A stretch of DNA of 64,000 bases from Forficula auricularia. Its lineage: Eukaryota > Arthropoda > Insecta > Dermaptera > Forficulidae. Below are positions 1 through 11,562 of the stretch, piece by piece. Under the pieces are notes generated by a model. That model ran no database searches. It saw nothing but the letters and a program-made list of their open reading frames with translations, and was not told the DNA's origin. Both the position numbers and the translations under genes were made by a program. The stretch is taken from positions 62,001 through 126,000 of the forward strand of contig JALMQS010000826.1 in assembly GCA_024734495.1 (NCBI GenBank), read 5' to 3'. Position 1 is the first letter of the stretch, and each line of letters starts with the position of its first letter.

Positions 1-975
1 AAAAAATAGTGAAATAATGTAGTATTCTAAAAATAATTATAAAAATTGGCATTCCCAGTTGTTTATTTTTATATCAAAACCTCTAAAATCAAGATTGTAT
101 AGATATCGCGGTTCAACGGAGAAATTATTAAAAACACCCATACAGACATACTTTTTGTAAAAAACATTTTTTGGACTATGGGAAGCTTGAAAAAAAGAAG
201 GTATTTCTAAATTTTTGATTTGATTTTTTTTTTAATAAAACAAGATTTACATTATTTCATATAAAAATCTCCATATCTATTTGTTGGGTAATGAAAAAAC
301 AATCTTAAATCATTGTAATCAATGTTTTAATTTTTATAAATAAAAATTTAAGGTTTATAATAAGTAATATTATAATAAAAATAATTTATTACCTCCATTT
401 TCATTCCTTACATTCCATTTTTCGCCATTTAGAGAAAGTATTTCTGTTTTTAATAAGGCCGGTAAAGTGAAAATATATACAATAATAAATAAACTCGTCA
501 TTGTAAAAGAGTCTGAATTTCAGTTGAAATCAGTTAGCAGTTGCCTGAAAGAAAGAGTGAAAAATAACTTAGTTCCATATCAGAGCAAGAGAGATAATGA
601 ACTAATAAGAGATAATAAATAGTTTATTTAATAAGAAGAGAGTAATTGGAAGTTCCTGAAGTGGGAGAGAGCGCTTACATTCAATTCATCGCAAGGCAAG
701 CTATTATAAAATAAAATTAGAAGAAAACGAGATCGGTGCACGTTCTAACAATTATGGAGATATGCTAATTTTTAGTCAGCAAATGATAGGAAGCTAAAAT
801 TTGACACGAAGTTTCAGCTTATTAATAAGAGCTTAATATGTGCCGATTTCAGCTTGTCTTTTTCAGTTTCTGGATTTTTCATCTGCAGTAGAAAAACTAG
901 AAAAGAGAAATTTATAGTTTATAGCAACCTAAAAAGAAACAGAGGAAGGCACAAAATTAAATTAAAGAATTTTCG
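1..975. other. AT-rich, nothing recognised
   Basis: No coding frame, RNA gene or recognisable transposon end was found. The stretch is AT-rich with many homopolymer runs. Confidence 0.5.
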
Positions 976-1190
976 AATTGAAAGTTTTTGTGCCGAGGGT
1001 AGCAGAATTTTTATATATTGAAGGAGACAATAAAAGAGTGTTTTCTGCTGGAATTATAAATTTTATTTATAACGAGACTATAGTTTCGAGGGTTTCATCA
1101 GTCAAGCCCTCGAAACTATAGTCTCGTTATAAATAAAATTTTTAATTCCAGAAAAAGACACACTCTTTTATTGTCTCCTTCAATGAAAAA
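976..1190. repeat. Foldback element, subfamily 1, decayed hammerhead
   Basis: The two arms are near-perfect inverted repeats. The outer boundary carries GCCGAGGGTAGCAGAA, followed inward by a block beginning TTGAAGGAGACAATAAAAG. The same block opens or closes the elements at 50.7, 52.6 and 57.0 kb. The centre retains CTGATGA and GAAACTATAGTC on the minus strand, but stem II has collapsed, so this ribozyme is probably dead. Confidence 0.7.
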
Positions 1191-1705
1191 TTTTCATTTC
1201 AAGAAAGCTGAAATTTGCTATGATAGACTGTTAAATTTAAAAGAAGGTGTGAATATTTATTAAGTTGTGCAAAACCTAGAAGGGTTCAAAAAATAAAATT
1301 ATTGCTATAAATGTTATTTATATACTTTAGGGGGATCACAACGGTTTGATTTCATCCTCATCTCCTCCCCGAGATTTCCGTTAAAGTGGGAAAAACTACG
1401 TAGGTAAATGTTAATAATTAAATGACATTTTATATGTACTTCGCCTGCATTTATTCTACAAAATTGATTAAAAACATATCTCAAAATAAGATGGTAAGTA
1501 GAAAATTTTTAACAAACAAATAACCTCGCCCCCCGAATTTTTTTTCCCTGGCTACAGCCCTGGGGGCCAGAGATTCCAAAAAATAAAATAAAAAATCTCC
1601 AAGGCCCGAAAAAATAATTTATATATTTTATTTGGTTGTGTTTCAATTTTGTATTGTTTATTTTGTTTTATATTTTTACTGACTGATGATTGTACAACTC
1701 TCTTC

Positions 1706-1903
1706 AGGGCCGGTTGTATGTCGGTTGGTAAACTCTTTTCAAACGTTGACAAAGGGTAAAACCTTTTTATTCACCTGGTGGCCGGCGGGATGGCCAATCA
1801 GATGACAGACACTTTCATCTGATTGGCCATTCCGTCAGGCACAAAGGTTTTACCCTTTGTCAACGTTTAAAAAGAGTTTACCAACCGACATACAACTGGC
1901 CCT
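1706..1903. repeat. Foldback MITE (about 200 bp)
   Basis: Arms of about 80 bp are inverted copies of each other: AGGGCCGGTTGTATGTCGG at the left and its complement at the right. A short unpaired centre lies near 1785-1800. There is no coding capacity, and the superfamily is not identified. Confidence 0.75.
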
Positions 1904-2094
1904 CTATGACAATAAAAGAATATTTAAAAAATTGATATTATAAAGTAAAATTGGCTATCCCCCACTCATAGAGAAATTTACCACTTAAAGTTTTGACAGT
2001 ATGATAATTTATATTTTATTTAATTTTAACTACCTGACAGACCGAGCGTTGATAGGTAATTTTTTACTTTAGTTAAAAACTTCTTCTTCTTTTT

Positions 2095-2726
2095 CTTTTA
2101 TTGTAGGATATTAGCCTGTTTTTCTTCACAGTGCCTCAGGTCTCTGTGGGGGAGGATTCCCAGCTCTAAGTCCACCTCTTCGGCGGACTGCCTCCAGGTC
2201 TCACTGCCGCTGGTTTTCCATCCCTGACTATTCTCAATATCCGCTCTATGCTGGCTCTATCGAGGTGGTTGCTCCATTCTTTTCGGCGCACTCGGATCCA
2301 TTTATTTATGCCCTGTATATTGCACTGGTCCCTCACATCTTTGTTTCTCAACCTATCCCACAATGTGACACCAATTGCAGATCTTAATGTTTTCATTTCT
2401 GTTGTTCTCATCAACTGCTTGGTTCTTTAGGTTTCAGCTCGAGTTTCAGCCCCATAATTTGTAATGGGCCTCACAGTCGTTTTGTATATCTTCATTTTGG
2501 ATTCTATGGTCATAATGGATTTCTCCAGACCATATCCAGATATTTTTGAACCCTTTATAGTTTGTTCTTTCACTTCGTTGTATAAATTTCGGTCACTGGT
2601 GATGTGACATCCGAGGTATTTAAATGACATCATTTGTTCAATGATGTTTCCTTCCAATTCTAGTTTACATCGAATCCGTTCTTTTGAAACAACAAGTGAT
2701 TTGGTTTTCTCGACTGAGATTGCCAT
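2095..2726 (-). pseudogene. RTE-type LINE, 3' end of reverse transcriptase ORF
   Basis: Two minus-strand frames (2427-2726 and 2166-2414) together read as the C-terminal end of a non-LTR reverse transcriptase. Recognisable blocks are FKYLGCHITSD, KMKIYKTTVRPITNYGAET, RTTEMKTLR and the RRKEWSNHL region. These are typical of the thumb and connection part of RTE-like polymerases in insects. A frameshift or stop separates the halves and the catalytic palm is missing. The element ends in an A-rich AAAAGAAAAAGAAGAAG tail near 2085, consistent with a 5'-truncated insertion. Confidence 0.75.
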
Positions 2727-3445
2727 ATTAAATTTCTTAAACGTAATGTTGAACCTATAGAGTAATCTTTGCAGGTTTAAAAACGATATATTAAATTTAT
2801 TTTTTTACCAAGGTTTTGACCTGCTCCAACCATCATCAAGGAATCGATGTGCACAAAGTTTTGAACTCTATTTCATTTAATAATAATGCATTATATTGTA
2901 TATACGGAGGTTCTATCGTTAGCCCTTTTAAACCTTGAAGGTGAGATGATTCTCCGAATTATCCGGTTTTTTAAGAGGATGAAAACGATGTTTTAATAAA
3001 TTATTCGGAATTTATGGCTTTTATTTTCCTTGGGCTGCCTTTGCATCAATTCAGCATCAAGTTCTACAAGTCGGTCTTCAATAGATTATAAGGAATATAG
3101 CTCCAATTAATTAAATTTCTTAATTTTAATTTATAGAAATATTTTTAATGAATATTAGTGAGTTTAAAAAAAAGATGGAAATTGAAAAAAATTTAATTAA
3201 ATTTTTTATTGACTCAAATTAGTGATTTTCATCGAAATCGTTATAGGCGTTTTCGAGAAACTGATTATATATATAAGGTGTACAAATAAGTTTCCGCCGT
3301 TTGACAAAGCTGGTCCCACGAGTAAGTTATGATTAAAATTGTCAGAATTAAAACTTAATTATCGTAAGGTTGTATATTTGTTAACAAAATAACCTTGAAA
3401 TCTGAGTGAATTTTCATCAGTATATTATATTTTTTGTGTGCGAAA

Positions 3446-4105
3446 ATGTCGAGTTTTGAGCCAAATAAGCGTCATTTGCGGGAGCTTTTGATTTACTTCT
3501 TCAAATTTGAAAAAATCTGCAGCTGAGGCGCATCGATTGCTTGGAGAAGCATATGGTTGGTGAGGCTGCTTTAAGTGAGACAGGTTGACGTGAGTGGTTT
3601 CAAAAGTTTAAGAAGGGTGAATTCGACATCGAAGATAAAGAACCTCCCGGAAGACCGAAAGTGTACGAAGACGCGGAATTGAAAGCATTATCAGACTAAG
3701 ATTCGTGCCAAACGCTAGAAGAACTTGCACATACATTAGGAGTGATTAAAAAAGCAATTTCACATTGGAAGAAATCATTGGGAATGATTCTAAAACAAGG
3801 AAATTGGGTTCCATATAAACTGACGCCGAGAAACGTTGAATGCCGATTTTTCACAACACTCAATTGGGAAGTTGTATCCCACCCGCTATATTCATTCACC
3901 AGACATTACTCCTTCTGATGTCCACTCGTTTCGATCGATGGCTCATGGCCTGTCTGAGCAATACTTCACATCAAATGAAGATTCCAAAAATTGGGTCGAT
4001 TCGTGGATAGCCTCAAAAGATGAAGCATTCTTCCGAAGCGGTATCCGTATGCTGCCAGAAAGATGGAAGAAAGTAGTGGCCAGCGATGGAAAATACTTTG
4101 AATGA
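3446..4105 (+). pseudogene. Mariner transposase remnant
   Basis: The frame starts MSSFEPNKRHLRELL and continues, with stops and frameshifts, through the two helix-turn-helix regions (RLLGEAYG, CREWFQKFKKGEF, then EELAHTLGV). It reaches WVPYKL and then jumps to the end of the catalytic domain (SPDITPSD, the third acidic residue of a DD34D triad). It ends WKKVVASDGKYFE. The middle of the catalytic core, with the first two aspartates, is deleted. Several in-frame stops show that it is dead. It is a member of the mariner family; the subfamily is not fixed. Confidence 0.85.
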
Positions 4106-4107
4106 TA

Positions 4108-4372
4108 CATGTGCCCATAATTATGAAAGTGCTCTAAGTCATTGATAATGATTGTTAGTTTCGAGATATTTAAAGTTTTATAAAATAAACAAGATTTGAA
4201 TTTTGTATAATGAGAAAACTAGAAATCCACTTAACGGTTCAATTTTATGCGATTTTTAAAACCGACATCTTATTACTGTACTTTTTATATGGATGGAACA
4301 TAAAATATGAAAAAAACTAATTTTTTAATTTTTTTGACTTAGTCCACTTTCATAATTATGGGCACACATGTG
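4108..4372. repeat. MITE with TGTGCCCATAATTATGAAAG ends, copy 1
   Basis: Terminal inverted repeats read TGTGCCCATAATTATGAAAG. The interior matches the element at 14434-14682 in inverted orientation. It lies just after the transposase stop, within the 3' non-coding part of the mariner, so it inserted later. Confidence 0.8.
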
Positions 4373-4492
4373 TAACCAATTCTTTTCATTAAAGCCTCAA
4401 ATTTTGGGGGAAAAACGGCGGAAGCAAAGTTGTACTCCTTGTATATATATCTCAAGCAAAGAATTGCTCATTTAATTTAATAGTATAAGATA

Positions 4493-4649
4493 ACGAAAGA
4501 GGGGAGAGTATGTGAGACATGTGGGTGGTGACTTCTGGCTTTGTCATTTATTTTTTGATGTTTTAAATATAAATTCTGTTATAGATTTGAACAAGTACCG
4601 TGTCATAAGTGTTTCCGCAATTTTTTTATTATTGTTAATCCGAAACTGT
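4493..4649. other. Spacer, nothing recognised
   Basis: AT-rich sequence between the Helentron-like end and the 3' end of the next LINE. Confidence 0.4.
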
Positions 4650-4779
4650 GTTGTAGGATAGTTTTACTTTCGGACTTTTATTCGGCCTTCTCGGCTATTT
4701 TTTTTTACATTTTATGAGTTTACATTTATATTTTACATATAGTTTGACATATTAATTTACAGTTATTAGGTACAAACAA

Positions 4780-6700
4780 TGTAATTCTTCGCATTAACAG
4801 TTTCTAATATTAATAGGACATATTAGTGAAAAATACGATGTGTAGCTACAGTAGCTAACTGAGGGTTATTATCTTTGTAAAATGTATTCTTTTAGTTTTC
4901 GTTTAAATATTATATAGACTGTCACATTGTTTCAACTCTGTTGGATATGTCACTACACATTTTTATGCCTTCATACACTAGGCTTGACTTTTGCGCACTT
5001 TGTCGTTCTTCGACATTGTATCATGTATATTGTCTGCTTGCCTCGTTCGACCCTCCACTAATACTATTTTATTTCCTAATTCTATGAGGCAGCATTCCCT
5101 TTATAATTTTAAAACATAAAAATACAAACATTATAGTACAACCTTTGCCTTATAGACATAAATTGCAATACTTTGTAGCATTTCTTCCACCTGTGTCCTA
5201 TTACACTGTGTATTACTCTCATAGCTCGATTTTGCATTATCTGCAGCTTGACAGCTGAGTCTCTCCCATTCCACTATACAATGTCATTCAATCATTCAAA
5301 ATCGTAAGTTTACTCATTGATTCTATAACTCGTATCAAATTCAGATATTTCTCTTCTGTTTGAAAAGCTTCTATTTTTCCTATTTCTTTTAGCATATGCT
5401 GATGTGATGATGTCATCAAATTTAGGATTCCCTTTATCGATATTCTTTAGATACTTCTCTTTCCGCGTTTCTGTTTGTGCCATCTGTTCTTTTAAATATT
5501 TGTTTCTCGGTTCTTTTCACTTTAATTAACCTTCATACTATTTCGTCTTGTTGCTGTTGTTTTAATTCTTCTTCATTATCCACTTAATAATGTGCTGTAC
5601 TTCAATGATGTCTCAATCGGCACTGCACCTTCACCTTCTCTAATTGTATCATCTGCAAACATTTTTATCATTGCATTTCTCTTTAAGCCGTCGATTATAT
5701 TTATATGGCGAAACGTAACGGTATTCGTGAATATATGGATACAATACTCTGTTATAATAGATTTGGCATTAGTTATTAAATTTAACTTTGCGATTCTATT
5801 ATTTAGATATGACTTTAACCATTTTAATACCATTCCTCTCATTCCATATTGATATAATTTATCTAATAATATTTCCCTATCTACTGTCTCAAATGCTCGT
5901 TTCAAGTCCAGAAATATGACTCCTATTATTTCTCCTTCACTTATTGTGAGTTTCCAATCATCAATAACAGTTTGTATTGCCGTTTCACAAGAGTGATTTT
6001 TTCTAAATCTCGATTGGTGTTCCCGTTATTATTTGTTGTTTTCTATATGATTTCTATTTGGTTTTTACCACCAATTCCAATACTTTTTCGCAAATCGGCA
6101 ATGCATTTGTTGGCCTATATTCACTTGCTTTGTTTGGTTTTGCCTATCTTTGGAATTGGTGCCATTGTTGATGTTTGCCATCCCGGTAGTATGCCCCTAC
6201 TTAGCGAATCATTTAATATACCCAGTAATTATCTCTTATAACTAGACGCGTGCTTTCATTGAAGTCACTACTTATTCCTTCATCGGTTCCTTTCTTGTGT
6301 GGCAAGTTCGTAATGATTCGTTCAGCTTGGTGCGCTGTCAACCAATTCAAGTTCTTCTATCATTCCCTTGTTTTCTATAGTATAAATAGTTTTTTGACTG
6401 TTGCTTTCTCTATTTATTGTCTTAGTTATATCCTTAATACTCTTTGTATAATATAAATTAAATTTATCTGCTAACTCACATTCCTCTGTATTATTTAATA
6501 TTTCAAAATCGACATTATGTATCTTCCTTTGTCCCCGTATCTTCTCCTTTTATTATTTCTTTTAGAGTTTTCACATCATTCTCGATCATTTTTATTCCTT
6601 GTCATCATATCTTCATAATATTCTTCCTTTTCCTTCTAATCAATTTGACTACATATTTCTTTCAAATTTAAACTTGGAAGCTAAGCTTGTTCGGTATTCG
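4780..6700 (-). pseudogene. LINE ORF2, RT and C-terminal part
   Basis: The minus-strand frames, broken by stops and shifts, read WQTSTMAPIPKIGK, EYRPTNALPICEKVLE, FLDLKRAFETVDREILLDKL, GMRGMVLKWLKSYLNNR and FADDT. These are the fingers and palm blocks of a CR1/Jockey-like reverse transcriptase, with the YADD-type catalytic box as FADD. A deletion joins the SYLNNR block almost directly to FADD. Farther down, LQIMQNRAMRVIHSVIG and the MSIRQRL/FKIIKGMLPHRIR blocks mark the C-terminal domain. The upstream linker (ELADKFNLYYTKSIKDI) is also recognisable. It is non-functional. Confidence 0.8.
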
Positions 6701-6839
6701 TATTTAGCGCCGTAGTATATGATTCATTGCAATCGCTCTCGGGGCAAGCGTGGCTTCAAAGGGTCCTCAGGTAAAGACTACGGAACCCATGGACTCAAAT
6801 AAAGTCACAAATTGTAGTATTCAATTAGGTTGAATTTTA

Positions 6840-9410
6840 GCACGTGACGGTTTTGCCAAAAATTACATGGGGTCTCGTCGAGAGGCCAAAAAGTGCGATT
6901 TTTTCATTTAGTGCGTGCGGATGTATGTATGTATGTATGTATGGATGGATGTATGTTATCGCTTTTTTGGCCCACGATTTTTTCCACACCTTTGCGCTGA
7001 TTGAAATGAAATTGAAAACCTACCATTAGTTTAACAAAATGAAGCGCTGATTAGTTTTTGGTACATATCGGCCCACAAACATTAGTACTTTATTTCAGTA
7101 CTTTTTAGTTTTTTCTAAATATCTTGAAAATGACTTAACCAATTTTGATGAAATTTAATATCCTAATTAAGTACCTTGGGGACCACAAAAAAGGTTAAAT
7201 AAAGTTTTTAGTAAAATTATATTTTAAAGTACTTTACTCTAGAGTTAGATGGTACTTTTTTAATTTTTTAAATTCTTTAAAATTTATTCATTTGAAAGTT
7301 TTAATATAGCTCATTTAGCCTTGCTTAAGTAAGAATGGATAGGCTTCTCTCTGTGAAATGCTAAAAATTTGGGAGGAATTTTTATGAGTAACCATAGCAA
7401 CTGCGTTGTTTTCTTATCCGTTACCTTTGCTGAAGACAGAGAAATCGATTTTAAACCAAAAATAGCGATTGATTCTCATCTAGTACTTGAGGAATAATCA
7501 TTCTATATTGGATTTTTGACGTTTCGGTTTTTATTAGTAACCATTGCTGAAGACATAGAGAAATCGATTTTAAACCAAAAATAGCGATTGATTCTCATCT
7601 AGTACTTGAGGAATAATCATTCTATATTGGATTTTTGACGTTTCGGTTTTTATTAGTAACCATTGCTGAAGACATAGAGAAATCGATTTTAAACCAAAAA
7701 TAGCGATTGATTCTCATCTAGTACTTGAGGAATAATCATTCTATATTGGATTTTTGACGTTTCGGTTTTTATTAGTAACCATTGCTGAAGACATGGAGGA
7801 ATCGACTTAAAATCAAAAATAGCGATTGATTCTCATCTAATACTTGAGAAATATCCATTCTATATTGGATTTTTGACGTTTCGGTTTTTATTAGTAACCA
7901 TTGCTGAAGACATAGAGAAATCGACTTTAAACCAAAAATAGCGATTGATTCTCATCTAGTACTTGAGGAATAATCATTCTATATTGGATTTTTGACGTTT
8001 CGGTTTTTATTGGTAACCATTGCTGAAGACATAGAGGAATCGACTTAAAATCAAAAATAGCGATTGATTCTCATCTAGTACTTGAGGAATAATCATTCTA
8101 TATTGGATTTTTGACATTTCGGTTTTTATTGGAAACCATTGCTGAAGACATGGAGGAATCGACTTAAAATCAAAAATAGCCATCGATTCTCATCTAATAC
8201 TTGAGGAATAACCATTCTATATTGGATTTTTGGCGTTTCGGTTTTTATTGGAAACTATTGCTGAAGACATAGAGAAATCGACTTTAAACCAAAAATAACG
8301 ATTGATTCTCATCTAATACTTGAGGAATAACCATTCTATATTGGATTTTTGACATTTCGGTTTTTATTAGTAACCATTGCTGAAGACATAGAGAAATCGA
8401 TTTTAAACCAAAAATAGCGATTGATTCTCATCTAGTACTTGAGGAATAATCATTCTATATTGGATTTTTGACGTTTCGGTTTTTATTAGTAACCATTGCT
8501 GAAGACATGGAGGAATCGACTTAAAATCAAAAATAGCGATTGATTCTCATCTAATACTTGAGAAATATCCATTCTATATTGGATTTTTGACGTTTCGGTT
8601 TTTATTAGTAACCATTGCTGAAGACATAGAGAAATCGACTTTAAAACCAAAAATAGCGATTGATTCTCATCTAGTACTTGAGGAATAATCATTCTATATT
8701 GGATTTTTGACGTTTCGGTTTTTATTGGTAACCATTGCTGAAGACATAGAGGAATCGACTTAAAATCAAAAATAGCGATTGATTCTCATCTAGTACTTGA
8801 GGAATAATCATTCTATATTGGATTTTTGACATTTCGGTTTTTATTGGAAACCATTGCTGAAGACATGGAGGAATCGACTTAAAATCAAAAATAGCCATCG
8901 ATTCTCATCTAATACTTGAGGAATAACCATTCTATATTGGATTTTTGGCGTTTCGGTTTTTATTGGAAACTATTGCTGAAGACATAGAGAAATCGACTTT
9001 AAACCAAAAATAACGATTGATTCTCATCTAATACTTGAGGAATAACCATTCTATATTGGATTTTTGACATTTCGGTTTTTATTGGTAACCATTGCTGAAG
9101 ACATGGAGGAATCGACTTAAAATAAAAAATAGACATCGATTCTCATCTAATACTTGAGGAATAACAATTCTACATTAGGCTTTTGACGTTTCGATTATTA
9201 TTGGTAACCATTGCTGAAGACATGGAGGAATCGACATAAAATCAAAAATAACGATCGATTTTTATCTAATACTAGAGGAATAACCTTATTGCATTCCATT
9301 TTTGATGTTTTGACCATTAATGGCAACCTCTATTGAAAACGTGGAAGAATCGACTTAAAATCAAAAAGACTAAATTCTTTTTGGTAAACAACTCAATATG
9401 AACTACAAAT
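6840..9410. mobile_element. Insertion carrying a tandem array, inside the LINE
   Basis: This block separates the endonuclease part from the RT part of one LINE, so it is younger than that LINE. It starts with a non-coding lead of about 550 bp containing an ATGT microsatellite (6921-6955), continues into the 119-bp array, and ends near GAACTAC at 9410. The final 60 bp recur at 42688-42750 outside any array, which suggests a dispersed element whose interior expanded. Boundaries are approximate and the superfamily is unknown. Confidence 0.5.
7430..9370. repeat. 119-bp tandem satellite, about 16 copies, higher-order
   Basis: A unit of about 119 bp repeats head to tail. It contains TTGCTGAAGACAT, a GGAATCGACTTAAAATC or GAAATCGATTTTAAACC variant block, ATTGATTCTCATCTA, and TTTTTGACGTTTCGG. 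Variants occur in a fixed order: six consecutive monomer types from about 7786 recur in the same order from about 8496, giving a second-order period of about 710 bp. The outermost copies on both sides are the most diverged. Short frames across it are by-products of the repetition. Confidence 0.92.
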
Positions 9411-9449
9411 TGCAAGTGATATCTGATTAATAATAAAGGAACAAACATA

Positions 9450-10227
9450 TTAATATTTCAAATGAATTTGGATAAAGTTTAGCAACGATCCGTTGTCGTC
9501 GTTATGTTCGAGACTTGTTTCCCCACTGTACTGAGGAATTCCCATGTGAAATTTACTATAATCTCTACTGGTAATTTCTCTATATTTTTCATATTTTTTG
9601 TTTATAACAAATTCAACGCTTATACATGAATGATCTGTTATCTTTGGTTCATCATGTACCCTACAATTTATATTACTATTAGCGAAAACTACATCTATCA
9701 ATGTTTTACTATCTTTCGTAACTCTCGTTGGTTTATCAACATATTGTTTCATACCCAAACATAGCATTTCTGTTTTTAATTTTTTCGTATAAAATGAGTC
9801 TGTCAATAAGTTTATATTAACGTCCCCCATCACTATACATTTTTTTTACTATCAGAGTGTTCACTATATTCTCTAAAAAACGTATAAAATCACCATCTGA
9901 TGCACTCGGCGAGTGGTATACAACCGCGATCACTCCTTTATACATATTACTTTTTACTTCCACCGCAATACACCAACAGTTAGATATTATTTTTTCTTTT
10001 AATATTACTTGATATATTATGTCGTTTCTTACATATAACATGACTCCCCCTGTGTTCCTGTTTTCCGCATCACATCTAGCGACACTATAACCCGGCACAT
10101 TCACTTCACTATCTTCAATGTCCTCTATCAATCTTGTCTCCGAAAGCGCCAAGAACGCCGGCTTCATCTTCTTCATAATCTGGTGTTGAATTTCATCTTT
10201 ATGCGCCATCAGACTTTGAGCATTCAT
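9450..10227 (-). pseudogene. LINE ORF2, APE-type endonuclease domain
   Basis: Starting at MNAQSLMAHKDEIQHQ (10227), the frame shows LSETRL, GGVMLYVRND and VVYHSPSASD. It continues in a shifted frame with MGDVNINLL, IDVVFANSNI and KITDHSCISVEF. These are the signature blocks of the exonuclease-endonuclease-phosphatase nickase used for target-primed reverse transcription: the ET metal ligand, the GDxN block and the terminal DH. The frame breaks at an A-run near 9840-9848, a likely slippage indel or sequencing artefact. It stops at about 9450, where the satellite insertion begins. Confidence 0.85.
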
Positions 10228-10254
10228 GTATATAATTGATTCCCTCTGTTGTTG

Positions 10255-11562
10255 CTATTTTGTAGACTCCCATCCTGTTCTCTTTTTCTCTTCTTCTAAC
10301 GCTCTGATATATGTCGGGCATTCCACACTCACAGCCTCATGTTCATCATTCAGGTTCAAGTTGTATGCTCTGTTTTTGTGTAGGCAATTCACACACCTCT
10401 TTGTTGTTGTCGTACAATCATTTGCTTTGTGATTACCCGCACATTTGTAGCATGTCTCTTCCCTTAAACAATTTTTGGCAATATGAAAATATCCCCAGCA
10501 TTTGTAGCACCTTTTAACACTGAAGTAATCAAATACACGACATTTTTTCCATCCCATGCTTACCTTTTCTTTTCTTATTATTTGTTCATGCGTCGTTTCA
10601 TCTACCTCGAGTATTAATGAGCCTTCTTTTCTTCTTTCTCCTTCTACTGTTCGCGTCCTCCCGTTGAACTTCTCCTTAACAATTTTTTTCACTATTCTTA
10701 TATGAAATCCTTTTTCTTTTTCATTGATTTCATTCTGTTTTAGAATCGTATCTACCAGGTTTTCATCTTTCAGGTTCATTTCTTCTTCACTTACATTTAT
10801 AATTTTTATTTTTGGTCTTCTCTTCTTTGGTTCCGTGATGTCGAATTCATTGCCTAGCTTCTCTTGTACTGTGTCTTTCAGTTTTTTTATTTCATTGTCA
10901 TTTTCGCAGCCCAGAATGATCGATCCTTTGCTTCCTTTTTTGATTTTTGTTATCCCTATCGCTAGGTTTTTTATGTCCACTTTTTCTTTAATCAATTTCT
11001 TAGTCGTTTCACTCTCTTGTTCTGTCCTCGGTTTGACGATCAAAATACTTTCATTATTGCTACCTTTCGCTGTTTCACTGTAACTTTTCACTTGACTTTC
11101 TATGATTTCCGTGGTTTTCACATTTATAATTTTCTTCATAGTATCTTCTAATTCCTGTTTGAAGGCTTGTAGTTCTTCGTGAATTATTTGTTTGATCATC
11201 GTCTTTATTTCACTCTTGCATGTTACTTCATCTCGCACTTCCTTCAATGTTTCCACCAGCCAGTCTATTTTCGTGTCCATATTTTGTTTGTCGGTACTTC
11301 TCGGCACGTTTGTTGCTGTCCCTACGGCTCCAGTTAATCCTTTATTGTTGTCCGATTTCTTCGTCTCCGTTTTATTCTTCTCATTAGTAATTTCTTTGAA
11401 TGGGCCTTTACATGGTATCATTTCGTTATCCTTATTGATCTTGTGCTTAGTCATACAACCAGGATGATAAAAGGAATTCGCACACTTTTCGCATTCTAAT
11501 CCACTGGTCTTCACTTCCTTCTTGCATGCCACGCAGACATAATTTTTACGTTCTGCACTCAT
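10255..11562 (-). CDS. LINE ORF1 nucleic-acid-binding protein (435 aa)
   Basis: This uninterrupted 435-residue frame is the gag-like ORF1 of the LINE. Residues 10-36 form a PHD-like zinc-binding module (C10, C13, C24, C27, H33, C36). Residues of about 90-150 are Lys/Glu-rich and probably coiled coil. The middle (about 170-330) resembles the RNA-binding fold region of insect LINE ORF1s. The C-terminal part has two zinc knuckles, CYKCWGYFHIAKNC (CX2CX4HX4C) and CYKCAGNHKANDC, and a third cysteine cluster starting CVNC. It ends 27 bases before the first methionine of the endonuclease frame. An open ORF1 beside a dead ORF2 suggests fairly recent activity. It is transposon-encoded, not a host gene. 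Confidence 0.85.
   Translation of the reverse strand: MSAERKNYVCVACKKEVKTSGLECEKCANSFYHPGCMTKHKINKDNEMIPCKGPFKEITNEKNKTETKKSDNNKGLTGAVGTATNVPRSTDKQNMDTKIDWLVETLKEVRDEVTCKSEIKTMIKQIIHEELQAFKQELEDTMKKIINVKTTEIIESQVKSYSETAKGSNNESILIVKPRTEQESETTKKLIKEKVDIKNLAIGITKIKKGSKGSIILGCENDNEIKKLKDTVQEKLGNEFDITEPKKRRPKIKIINVSEEEMNLKDENLVDTILKQNEINEKEKGFHIRIVKKIVKEKFNGRTRTVEGERRKEGSLILEVDETTHEQIIRKEKVSMGWKKCRVFDYFSVKRCYKCWGYFHIAKNCLREETCYKCAGNHKANDCTTTTKRCVNCLHKNRAYNLNLNDEHEAVSVECPTYIRALEEEKKRTGWESTK

Larger units (their letters stand above)
3276..4439 (+). mobile_element. Mariner transposon, internally deleted
   Basis: Terminal inverted repeats are visible: AGGTGTACAAATAAGTTTCC at the left, and AGGAGTACAACTTTGCTTCC read inward from the right, both followed by GCCGTTT. 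The flanks are TA-rich, fitting mariner TA targeting. It sits inside the Helentron-like element and itself contains a MITE at 4108-4372. Confidence 0.85.
2031..4492. mobile_element. Helentron-like element copy 1, split by nested insertions
   Basis: The left boundary (ACCTGACAGACCGAGC, then a short GGTAATTTTTTACTT block) and the right boundary (AGAATTGCTCATTTAAT and TATAAGATA) match those of the copies at 33713-34340 and 47169-48132. Those copies carry a clean hairpin, ACCGAGCGATGCTCGGT. This copy is interrupted by an RTE-type LINE end (about 2090-2770) and by a mariner (3276-4439). Helitron-like elements typically end in a hairpin and lack terminal inverted repeats. The Helentron assignment is inference. 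Confidence 0.5.

Noticed and set aside
7430..9370. CRISPR-like array
   Set aside because: The whole 119-bp unit is repeated without unique spacers, and the context is eukaryotic.
10226..11467. Several plus-strand frames (serine/phenylalanine-rich)
   Set aside because: They are antisense to the intact LINE ORF1 and their residue bias is explained by it.
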